From Rhizaria sp. SCN 62-66 (lineage: Eukaryota; Rhizaria, unplaced): DNA of 64,000 nucleotides. The notes under the pieces are model-generated. The model did not search any database, had not been told where the DNA came from, and saw only the letters and a list, made by a program, of their open reading frames with translations. The stretch spans positions 62,001 through 126,000 of the forward strand of contig MEDY01000164.1 of NCBI GenBank assembly GCA_001724265.1. The letters are read 5' to 3'. A program made the translations under genes and the position numbers. Numbering within the stretch: position 1 is the first letter of the stretch; every line of letters begins with the position of its first letter. Positions 37,401 to 48,000 of this stretch are shown piece after piece.

Positions 37401-40400
37401 GATGCACCGCGCGGTGTTGTTCCTGCGCTACCGTGCCGTGACCCGCAAGCGCGGTGCGCGCCTCGACGCCGACGCTGACGCCGCCGCAGCGACGCTGAGC
37501 CTGCGTCGCGGCGTCGCTGCGCTGCGCGAGAACGTCACGCGCACCGACGCGGAGCGAGAGATATGGGGCCGCGCGCAGGAGCACCGCGACAGCGCACGCA
37601 AGACCCGCATGTTCCGCGGCTGGCTCCAGTACGCGCGCCACGCACGCGTGCTTGCCAAGTCTGGCGGCGCCGCCGAGGCCGCGGCCGCGAGCAGCGTGCT
37701 GCGTGAGTATTGGAACAAGTGGCGCCAGGCCGCCGCCTTTGCGGCGTACACGCGCGACGCCGCGCTGTACATGCTGCGCTACCGCGCGCAGCGCGCCGTG
37801 TTGGCGCTGAGCATCAACGTGCGCCGCAACCAGACCGTGCGCAACCTGCAGCTTTGGCGGCGTGACGAACAGCTTAAGTCCGCCGTCACTGCGCTGGCTG
37901 ACAACGTGCGCCGGCAGCACTGGGAGCGCGCCGCCGTCACCACTGCCGACGCCGCCGCGGCCGCGGCCCGCTCGCGCGACGCGTTCTGCTCCTGGCGCAA
38001 CGCGGCCGCGATCAACCGCTACCGCCGCGCCGCGATCACGCCGGCGTTCCAGCAGTGGCGCGACCAGGCCGGCCGCCGCGCGCGGTTGCAGGGGCTGTCT
38101 GCGGTTGTTCAACTCACGGTCACGCGTCCACATGCAATGCGCAAGGCCATGCGCGCGCTGCGCGTTGTTCTCGCGCGGTCGATGGCCAAGCGCCGCGAGA
38201 TGGCTGACGCCGAGGCGGCCTTACTTTGGTACCGCCGCCGCAACGCGCTGGTGCAGCTGCGCACGGCGCTGGCGGCCAAGGAGCGCGCGCAGTCGACCAA
38301 GTACCGCATGTACTTGCTCTCAGGACGGCTGAACTTCGAGTCGCTGCAGCGCTCGGCGTGGGAATCACTGCGCAACGCGTACTGGGCGCGTGCTGCTGAC
38401 CGCAAGTCCCGCGCGTTCCTGCTGCAGCACCTGGCGGCCCCCGCGGTTGCAGCGCTGCGTGCGCTGGTGTTTAACCGCAGTGACTGCGAGCGGCGGCGCG
38501 CGGCGCAGGCGCAGTGGTTGCGTTGCCAGCGCCAGCGCCGCGCACTGCAGCGCTGGCGCGAGGCTGTGGCGGCCGGGAAACAACGCGAGGCCACCGCCGT
38601 CCAAGCCGCTCGTGCGCTTGCACTGCGCCGCGCAGTGCTCGCGCTGAGGCGCTCGATCTGGCTGCGCGACAAGAGGCGCGTCGGCGCAAGCGTCGCGGAG
38701 ACCGCGGAGACCATGGGGCTGTTGCGCAGTGCGTGGCGCACGTGGCGCGCGCGGCTTAACTTAACGCGCGACCTTGAGCACGCGCGCACGGTCACTGCGC
38801 ACAACCACCAGCAGCGCACGTTGGCAGGCGTCTTGTCGCATTGGCGCGAGCTTACTCAGTCCAAGAGACTAGAGGCAGAGCTTGATGCCAAGGCGTGTGC
38901 TTTCCATTTGCTGTCGGTTGTCCGCAACTGGCGCGCTCAAACGCGCGAACGCACACTCGCAGCCCTCACCAAGGTACGGCTGTTGACTGCGGCCGCGGAC
39001 CTAAGGGTCGTGGCCCTCACGCGGTCCGCGTTTGTGCGCTGGCGCAAGGCGTACACGGCTAAACTTCTCCACGCGCGCGCGCTCACAGTCGCCCCCAAGA
39101 TCCGTGACGCGTATCTGCTGAAGCAAGCGTGGCAGCACTGGAAGGACGCGACTGCGGCAAAGCTGCAACAGCAACTCTTTGAGCTGCAAGAACAGCAACA
39201 GCTCGAACAGCAAGAGCGCGAGCGTGAGCTGTGGCTGCAGCAAAGGGAAGCAGCTGAAGTTGAGGGTGCATTCGGTGACCGTGAACGCGAGGCGGCTTTC
39301 ATTAAGAGCGTGCAAGGCCGCGTTCTTACAGTCGTTTCGGAACCGCACCCGCACGCGCCCCCTGCCACACAACGCGGCTTTACTTCGAACAACAGCGGCA
39401 GCAGTGATAACGAAAGTGGCGACGACGACTCTGGTGTCGTAGGCTTTGCTCCCTACCGTAGTCGCAGTGGCCGTGAGCGTGAGCGCAATGCTCGGGCCGT
39501 TGCGTTATCCCTGGGCACTGGCAACCGCCGCGATGTTAGTAGTGGCAGTGACCGTGCGGCGTTACTTGTTGCGGACCCCGATGGAGGCATGCGGCCTAAC
39601 TTCGAGGGCGCGGGCACGAACATTGACGCAGAGGCGGGCTGGGACACTGAGGACGAGGAAGCGCCGGGCACCAGGCAGACTAGCCTCAACCAGGACGGCA
39701 GCAATAACAGCTTCGATCTCAACATCACGCTCACACCTCGCCGTCGCCACCGTGACGCTGGCAGTGTCTCCGTCCACGTCCACGCCCAAACGAACGACGG
39801 CGAGGATGGCACTGCACTCAGTGTGGATTCGCGGGCACTGGTTCCCGCGTTTCCTGCTCTCCGCCTCTTTCGCAAGCGCGCCACTGCGTACGCACCGCTG
39901 CCCGCGAGCACGATTTTTCGGTCCTGGCTCTCCTGGGCGCGCGTGCGGTCAGCGCACCGTGCCGCTGCTACTCTGCAGTCAGTGGCTGTGAAACGCGCTG
40001 CGTTCCGGCGCTGGCGCGGTGTTGTCGTTGCGGAGGCGGAGGCGGAAGTGCGGACGCTGCGGATGGCGGCCGCGGCCGCCCTAGCGACGCAGAGCAATGG
40101 CGCGATTTGCACGGCGACTGTCCCTGCTTCTGCGGGTGCTGTCTCTACCGCTCTGCGTCGTAACTCGGTCACTGGCTTGCCGGTCTCCGTCGACGTCACA
40201 AGCTACAACAGCGTTAACCGGGAGGACGACGCTCGGTATGCGCGCCTTCTCGATCCTGACGCCCACAGCAAGTCTGCTTTCAGTGGCGGCGTCGCAGCGC
40301 AAGCGGGGGCTGCGGCGGCGGAGGCTGCTGTTACGGGGTATGACGAGAGCGAGAAGGCGATTGGCGAGGCCCTGAGACAGCTAAGTACTCCGAAGAAGAG

Positions 40401-41868
40401 GCGGTCTTGCCGTCAAGGTGACAATGTGACTGTAAACACTCACAATAACTCGCATACGTTATCATCGTCGTCGTCATCAGAGTCGTCATCGTTGTCGTCT
40501 GAGCTGTCTTTGCTGTCACCATTGCCGACGACGTCGATCTCAGGAATGTCATCACCGGAGTCTATGTCACCGCTCTCACAGCTCCACTCACACTTGCAGT
40601 CGCACGTGCAATCGCGCTCGCAGCCGCAGTCAAGCTCGCAGCCACAGTCAGGGCGTTCACAGCCGCAGCTCCGGCCGCACAGTGACTCCGCCAACAGTAG
40701 AGGGGTGAGTCGTGCCGCGTTCGACTTGATTGAAGAGCACAATGATGAGAACGACGACGATGCTGACTGCTCTTTCACATTTGCGGGCCATACTCGCATC
40801 ATCCGCACAAGTGACCGTGGGCGCCGCAGTGGCCGTGACCGTGAGCAGTCCATGCGTGACCGCGATTGTCAGTGTGAGCAGAGTGACTGTGAGCAATGCG
40901 AGAACTCTGACTTTGAGCGGATGCTTTATAGAGCAGGGGTTGAGGCGCATGCTCTGCTTGTGAAGCGCAAGGTGTTCACTGCGTGGCTGGGAGCCTTTAT
41001 CAACAAATTCCACGCCAACAGTCACAACCTGAACAGATACGTAAAGGACGACGACGACGACGATGGCGACGATGCTCACGATAGTACGAACAGTGTCTTA
41101 GATACATCGATCGACGAGGACTCGTCTCACTTGAAGTATAGCCGCTACGTGCCCTCAAAATTAAGCCCCCAAGGAGATGACCTTGTTTCTCCGTTCTCGT
41201 CGCCAGCTGCCGCTCAGAGTCACAGATCGCAAACTGCTAAGACTAATCACAACAACGGCGGCCACACGCCGAGTGGTTTCACCTTAGCGTCTCCAGTGTC
41301 TGCGCACTTGCTCGCAACGCCGGACGCTTTAGCTGTGAACAGTAGCACGGACAACTCCTTCGTCAACCAGCAGCATGGCGCTCTGCCTGTGAACATGAAC
41401 ACCAGTCTCGACTCGACCGCTGATCACCGCACCGGTCGTTACAACGCTGCGAACGCCAATGACGCCGATGTGGATGGTTATCACTACAACAACAGCTTCA
41501 AAGAAGAGGAAGATGAAGACGGTGGCCGTGAGCAGGGACAGATGAGCGCCAAGAAGACCTCTCCTGGGCGGTACAGCGTTCGCTTCACTCACGATGACAG
41601 CCCAGCGACTGGCGCCGACGGCGGGAACAACGATAACGAACACAACAACAACGAGGATGACGCTGTTGTTGCTAGCTCGACGTGGATTAGCCCGAGCATC
41701 CCTCTGACTCAAATTCCTGCCCCCACGGCCACGGCCACGGCCACGGCCACGGCCACGGCCACGAGCAACACGAGTCACAGTCCTGGCTCTAGCGCTGTGA
41801 CTGCAGCTGCTGGCAGTGTGTTTCTGACTGGTCAGCCCCTAAAGATCACTCTTCGCAAAAAGACATAA
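31037..41868 (+). CDS. SFI1: SFI1-like centrin-binding repeat protein (apparent 1-nt frame break at 31495)
   Basis: ATG 31037 (in-frame TAG six bases upstream) opens a Ser/Gly-rich N-terminus that runs into poly-Asn. At 31495/31496 the AAC tract loses one base, and the frame switches to the one that is then open to TAA 41866-41868. If that base is restored the product is about 3,610 residues with no intron. Residues about 1185-2710 contain roughly thirty Trp-centred units such as SAFTVWRRRATAGRLAAAK, AAFKKWRKVASLARQRAR and SVFTNWRKLALAAK, spaced irregularly around 30-40 residues; two more units lie near the C-terminus. This is the Sfi1 pattern (A-x-x-x-W-R/K), in which each helix binds a centrin at spindle poles, centrosomes or basal bodies. 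The flanks are Ser/Asn/Asp/Gln-rich and probably disordered. Identification rests on the repeat pattern alone. Confidence 0.85.
31418..31521 (+). repeat. (AAC)n microsatellite with a one-base interruption
   Basis: There are 26 perfect AAC units (31418-31495), then AC (31496-31497), then eight more AAC units. The two-base unit shifts the frame from poly-Asn in the upstream reading to poly-Thr. In the downstream gene frame the second part again reads Asn. It is either an assembly or sequencing slip, or true length polymorphism. Confidence 0.9.
34597..39160 (+). repeat. Tandem degenerate W-x-R/K repeats of the SFI1 domain
   Basis: At the protein level, Trp-Arg or Trp-Lys pairs preceded by an aliphatic/Phe position recur through this region, with Arg/Ala-rich helical linkers. 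There is one longer non-repeat insertion at about 35220-35960 containing Asp-rich and Ser-rich linkers. DNA-level identity between units is low, so the array is old. Confidence 0.8.
41724..41762 (+). repeat. (CACGGC)n hexanucleotide tract encoding Thr-Ala
   Basis: Tandem copies of the same six-base unit as at 5703-5740, here read in another frame as alternating Thr-Ala near the SFI1-like C-terminus. Confidence 0.9.
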
Positions 41869-42330
41869 GTACCTTGCATTTGATGCGTGGTGCAACAAGT
41901 AAACTCTGATATTTACACATGCTTATCTAGAATTTCTACGAATTCAGCGTTAGCTCTACAGTTTTCACGCAATACATTTATCTCTTTATCTCGGTTAAAC
42001 GCTTTTCAATCGGAACAAATATCATGTATAGTATATCAAAAGTATGGCCAATCTACACGCGCTTATTTTTTTTAAATAGATCTGATCTATAACTTGAAAT
42101 CAGATGCTTACTTGAAGACTTGACAACTCGTGACGTTTTGTGACCAGGGTGACGTGACGAGTGGCGAAAGACGCCACACTCCTCAGGCGGTTTCGACATG
42201 GTTCAGGCATTGTTTTCTCTACCCTCTGACCGTTATTCGCTTCAATTTCCCAGTACCCGAATATTTACGTTTTGTGGTTAGATTATATTTTATAGTTTTT
42301 GCACACTTCTTTAGAAAGAGTGCAGACCCG
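41869..42330. other. Intergenic spacer between SFI1-like and PCYT1 genes
   Basis: A 462-bp AT-rich spacer between same-direction genes. It should hold the SFI1-like 3' UTR and the PCYT1 promoter. No RNA gene or repeat was recognised. Confidence 0.4.
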
Positions 42331-44569
42331 ATGAGTTCGTCTTCTCAGGTGGCGCCTCCCACCGCCAAGCCCGTCGCCGTCTCTTCTGACGACCCGACAC
42401 TCACGCTCAGCAACCAGCGCGTGAAAGAAGGTACGCTTAAACGGATAAACGCACTATAGCATACACATTTGCGCTATCTATGCTGTTGTATCGCCTGACT
42501 CTACTCTACACGAGTCAACTTTCTCTCAAATCCCCCCACATTCTTTACCTTGCTCCTTTTTCAACAAACACGCCACCCTTGCTCCACCCCAGCGCGTGAG
42601 GCGGTCAAGAATGGCACCGACAAGGTCTACCGCATCTACACCGACGGTATCTTTGACATTTTCCACCTTGGTACGTTCTCTAACCTCTGGCCGCGTCTCG
42701 AACGCTCTAACTAATCACGAAACCATCCCCGTCTCTCATAACGCATACACTCTCACGTTAGCTGTCTTATTTCCTTCATTATGCATACTATGACTACAGG
42801 GCATATGAACGTGCTTAAGCAAGCCAAACACGCGCTCGGTGATCCTTCGCGCGTTCACCTCATCGCAGGTATCTGCTCCGACGCCGACACCAACCGCGTA
42901 CGTCCCTCGACACCACTCACTAAAACAATAATATCTCACTCAAATAGCAACATGTATTACTAGAAGCGCCACGGTGAATTTAATACTCGCATTTGTATCT
43001 GTATCGAAATTGTAACCCAACTCTCATGTAATATCATCGTATACTCACTGATATCATGCTTTTGCTTTGCTTTTGCCTCGCTTGTTTGCACACCGCTTGT
43101 TTGCGCGCGCGCGCAGTTCAAGGGTCCGCCAGTGATGGACGAGCAGACCCGCGCCCAGTCCGTCGCCCAGTGCAAGTGGGTCGACTCCGTCATCTGCCCC
43201 GCGCCCTGGATCGTCGACGACAAATTTCTCGAAGCCAACGGCATCGACTTTCTGGCCCACGACGCTGCGCCCTACGCCAGCGCGGACGGCACCGATTGTT
43301 ATGCACTCGTCAAGTCTAAGGGGATGTTTCTGGCCACTGAGAGGACGGATGGCATTTCGACGAGCGATATCATCGTCCAAATCGTGCGCGACTGTACGTA
43401 TACGTGCTTTCTTGACAACAAAGCAATGTTTAGATGTCATCTTTACCTTTTGACGTTGATCATGTGTTTTGCAAGCATACTTGCTCTTGATGTGTTTGTT
43501 ACTTGTTCAGTTTGCTCACATTTGCTCGCCACGTCCTTTTTTTTCCCTGTCTAACTTCTCCATGTTGTGATCCCTTTCACGGTTGTTTGCGACTTTAGAC
43601 GACAAGTACATCGACCGCAATCTCTCCCGCGGCTTCGACCGTTCCAGCCTTAACGTCGGCCGCACGTGGGAAATCCGCGCCGTTGCGCACGAAAAGGGCC
43701 GCAAAGTTGACGCATCCCTCAGCGCCGTCTCGGCGGCCAAGTCAGAGCTGGCCCAGACGTGGCACGCCTTCTTGGACGAGTTTCACCGCGTCAAAGTGAA
43801 GGATCTCGTCACGGGGCAGGTGAAGCGTGTCGTGCGCGGGGTCCGCCGCCGCGCCGGGAACGGGGGCCGCGGCCATAGTAACGCGGCGGGGGCGGGCAGT
43901 GCGAGCGATGCGGAGAGTAACGCGAGTGCCAGTGTGGGCGTGTGCACTGATAACGAGGGCGAGTGGAGTGATAGCGCAAGCAGCATCACGGACACCGAGC
44001 ATAACAACAGCAGCAACAACAACAACACGCAGTCTAAGAATAGTAGTAACTGTGGCATTGTGTCTGCGTGCGATGCTACCACTGCCACTGCGAATGCGAA
44101 GCCCGAGTCCGAGTCTGAGGCTGACGCTGACGCTGATGCTGAGTCAAAGAGCGCGGCTGATGCGGCCACGAGCTCGAATGCTCTGCCTAAGACGAGCTCT
44201 GATGATAACATCGGCATTCGCGCCCGCAACGCCCCCAACACCAGCCAGAGCCAGAGCGCTATCTCTAACTCCAACAGCAACAACAACAACAACAGCATCA
44301 GTAATAGAACCCCCGCTGGCACAGGCGCCAAGCCTGCCGTCACATTCACGGACGTGACGGATTATGCCGCGTCTGCTGCGGGCGCCAACGACGGCGACAG
44401 TGACGAAGACAGCGCCAGGTACAGCACGACTCTGGGTAAACAGCTCGCTGATGTCGCCAAGCACTCCGGTCGGCTCTGCTGGGCGGTGACCATCTTCCTC
44501 GTCTCGCTGCTCTCGTACCTCAACATTCTCTCGTATATCAGCAAGTGTCGCCAGACTAAGCGCTTTTAA
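42331..44569 (+). CDS. PCYT1: Choline-phosphate cytidylyltransferase
   Basis: Five exons, 42331-42430, 42593-42670, 42800-42897, 43117-43393 and 43599-44569, give 507 residues ending in TAA; all phases agree. Donors are GTACGC once and GTACGT three times. The enzyme converts phosphocholine and CTP to CDP-choline, the rate-limiting step of the Kennedy pathway. The nucleotidyltransferase core is clear: IYTDGIFDIFHLGHMNVLKQ (HxGH motif, split by intron 2), FKGPPVMDEQTR, VDSVICPAPW, GIDFLAHDAAPY and the RTDGISTSDIIVQIVRDYD signature. A basic/amphipathic helix follows the core, where the family has its lipid-sensing domain M. The rest is a Ser/Asn/Ala-rich acidic tail and, unusually, a C-terminal hydrophobic stretch at about residues 477-498 (AVTIFLVSLLSYLNILSYI) followed by a basic end, suggestive of a tail anchor. 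Confidence 0.93.
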
Positions 44570-45035
44570 GCCGTTTTGCGCGTTACCAAGGCTTTCTTGG
44601 CGGGATTTTGTCGTTTTTGTTTTATTTTGTGTTGTTTTTGTTCTGTCTTGTGTTCAAGTTGCGCATGTCTCCAAGAGTTATTTTGGTGTGAGCTTATGAT
44701 CCGAGGATCAAATTTTCAGTATTTTATGGAAAATAAAATTAGTAAATACGTTTCACATCCTGTAGATGTTACCAATCATGAAAGAATATCTCACTTGTAA
44801 TAAAAATTAGGAGTGTATGACTGTGCTTCTTTTTAAAGTAGTGACTGGTGTGATGAAACAAAAACAAAAACAAAAACCTTTGTGTGATTAAACTTGCTAA
44901 ACGAAACTATAAACAATGACTCTGCGAATTTTCAAACGCATGAATCGAAAACCTACACATATGACGTCATTCATGACCTGAGCTTTCAACAAGCCGAAAG
45001 TGACGTTTAGGCGTTGACTGCTATTGCTGACGCGC
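44570..45035. other. Convergent 3' spacer between PCYT1 and DENND4-like genes
   Basis: A 466-bp T-rich and A-rich spacer between convergent stops. Plus-strand AATAAA occurs around 44731 and 44800 and could serve PCYT1 polyadenylation. A short CAAAAA repeat lies at about 44860-44878. No gene was seen. Confidence 0.5.
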
Positions 45036-48000
45036 TTAGAGACTCGAGTCGTCCTTGCCCTTGGCGGTGGCCGCCGCCGTGGCCGCAGCCGCCGCGGCGG
45101 TGGCGAGCGCGTCCCTGCCGACCGCTGAGCCCGGCGTGCGCACGGTGAGGTCGGTGCCGAAGCGCGACTGCGGCATCAGCGCCGAGTCGTCGACCGCCAC
45201 GGCGCCGCCCGCGGACGGCGCTGACTGCGCTGACGGCGCAGTTGGCGCAGTCGGCGCGGTGGAGTCGGGAGCAGCGGTGCTGGTGGCGGCCACCTTGGCG
45301 TTGGCCGAGCGAGCGCTCCCGAACGCGGACGGATTGCTGCTCTGCGCGGGTGGGCTGCCCGAGGATAGCCACGACGCGGAGGCGCCGAACACGGGCCCCG
45401 TGACGACGCCGCTTGTGCTCGCGCCAGCACCTGCGAGAGGGCTGGCACTGGCGGCAGCGTCAGGGCCAGTGACTGGGCCAGTGGATGCGCCAGTGTTCGC
45501 GATCGTGTCAGAGGTGCCGGGGACCGAGGTCGTACGGAACAGCTGTCTCTGCGCCGCCGTCACTCTCTCCACCGCGCCGGTACTCGTGTTGAAGCTCACG
45601 CTGCTACTCGTGTTGCTGCTGTTGTTGCTGCTGTTGTTGTTGTTGTTGTTGTTCGCCGGTGTTGACGTGCTGGAGAAAGCGGCCAGCGCGGCGACGGCGG
45701 CCGCAGCCTTGGGAGTGCCGCTGCTGGCCAGTGACCGCGCCGCGCGCGCACCGGCGGCGGCGTCGGCCACGGCGGCCTCGGCGGCGCGGCGCTGCGAGTG
45801 CGCGGCGGCGGCCATGGTCTCGGCCACAGCGTCGAGCAGCGGCAGGTTGAGCTGGCACAGACGCCAGAGCAGGTTCCACAGCAGCGTCGGGTGGCGGTGG
45901 CGGAACGACGGCGACAGCAGGTACGCCGCCGCAGACGGGTCCGAGAACACCGACAAAATGTTCGCGGCGGAGTGCGATTGTGACTGTGAGTGCGTGGCGT
46001 CGCCGCTGCTGAGCTGGCGTGCGCGGAGGACGCGCGCCAGCTCGAGCAGCAGCACGCGCGGCGGCAGACAGGGCACCGTCGCCACAGGCCGCGGCGCGCG
46101 CGGCTGTGACCGAGCCGGCCGGCGCAGCGCGGACGCGGGGACCAGGCCGCTCACACTGGTAGTCGCAGGAGCGGTGGCGCCGACAACAGGGGACGCGCCG
46201 CCAGCAGCCGCGGTGCCACTGCTGGTGTGGGCGTTTGTGTTGCTGGATACAGGGCCCGAGAACGACACGCTCAGCGGCAGCGGCGGCAGCGCCGCGCCAG
46301 CACCCGCGCTGTTCACGCCCGCGACTGCGTTTGCGGCAGCCGAGGGCGTGGGCGTGGGCGCGGGCGCGGGGTCGAGATTGAGCGCGCAGTCGTAGTCAGC
46401 GAAGGGCGAGTGCAACAGCGCCAGCGTCGCGGGCGGCAGCGTGCGCGCGGGCTCCACCGAGACCGTGAGCAGCGGCACGAACGCGCAGCCGCACGACGGA
46501 CACGCCAGCGCAGCCGCGGAAAGGTACGGCTGCGCCACAGCCAGCGGGCAGTCGCCAGCGAGCGCGACGGCCTCCTCAGCCTCGGCGTCGGCGTCGGCCG
46601 CGGCCTCAGCCTCCGCCGCAGCGGCCTCCGCCTCGGTCTGACTGTGACTGTGCCCGCGACCGTGGCTGTGGCGGGCCCGGCGGCGGCGCGCGGCGGCGGC
46701 CCGGGCGGCGTGCCTGCGCGCGCGCTGTGCCTTGTAAAGCGTCGTCGCGGCGTCGATGTGCCAGAGCAGGTTCAGCTCGGTCGCCAAACTGCAGCCGCAG
46801 CGCAGGGCCGCGCCCGAGCCGTCCGCGTCGGCCTCGTCGCCGTCGTCACCGTCGTCGCCGTCGTCGTCCCTGGAGGCGACAGAAGCGCGGGCGCTGGCGT
46901 TGGTGCTGGCGTTGGGGCGTGAGTCGGAATCGGGGAGTGACAGCGCGGGGGGCAGCGGTGGCAGCTGCGGCATCAAAGTTAAGCCGCCGCCGCCGACACC
47001 CGCGCCACCACCGGTGTTGTGGATGGCCGTGGCGGTCATGTCAACGGCTGCAGCACCGGTGTCGCCGCCGACCGCGACGGCCGCGATCGCCAGAGCGGCG
47101 GCCGACGCGCGGGGCCTCTGCTTCTCGCTCGCGCTCACTCTCGCCGAGCCAGCGCCTGTGCCAGTGCTGATGGTCGACGCGGCGTGTCCGTTGCGCGCGG
47201 CGACTGCGGCGGCTGCGCGCGCGAGAGTGGCCGCCGGCAACGCGCAGCGCCGGCAGCCGCACACCTTCTCGCCCGCACTGACCAGACTGCTGCTACTCGA
47301 GCTCGCGTGCGCAGTGCTTGCGGTGGTGTTAGTGCTGGTGTATACTAGCGTGTCGCCGCGGACGCCCTTGAGCGCGCGCGCGGCGGCCGCGGTGGGCTGA
47401 CAGCGTGCGGTGACGGCGACGGTGAGGCCGCGGAAGAGCGCCTCGAAGCGCGCCACAGCGTCGTCGTGCTGCTCGGCCTGCGCGCGCGACGTCGAGAGCG
47501 ACAACAGCACGGCCGCAGGCAGCGCCGCGTCGCCCGCGTCCGCGGGAGAGGCGGGGTACGCGGCCTCGATCGCGGCCTCGACGTCGCTCTCGCTGCCGGT
47601 ATCGCCGGGCGCGGTGGTGCTGTAGCGAGTGAGCGAGTCGTCGTAGAAGGCGTCAGCCCGCTCGGTCACGACGGTGTCCGTCGATGGGCTTGCAACAGCA
47701 CCCGCTGCACCCGCACCGGCGCTGGCACTGGCGGCAGCGCCGCCGGAGCTCGAGGTCGCGCTCGAGGTGGTGTGGCTGCTCGCGAGAGACTGCGGCGTCA
47801 AAGGCGTCGCCAGCCGGTCGTTGCCGCTGCTGGCGCAGCCCAAGCTGTCGCTGCTGCCGTTGCCGTTGACGCGCAAGTGGCGCTGGGACTGCTCCTGCGA
47901 CGACGGCGGCGACTGCAACTGCATTTGCATCTGCGAGTGCGCGCGCGTGAGCGGCCGCGGCAGCGGCGCGCGCGCGGCCTGCCACACGGCGACGACCGCG

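Noticed and set aside
43093-43116. GC-alternating run before exon 4 of PCYT1 as a regulatory element
   Set aside because: It is short and simply abuts the CAG acceptor. No further evidence of function.
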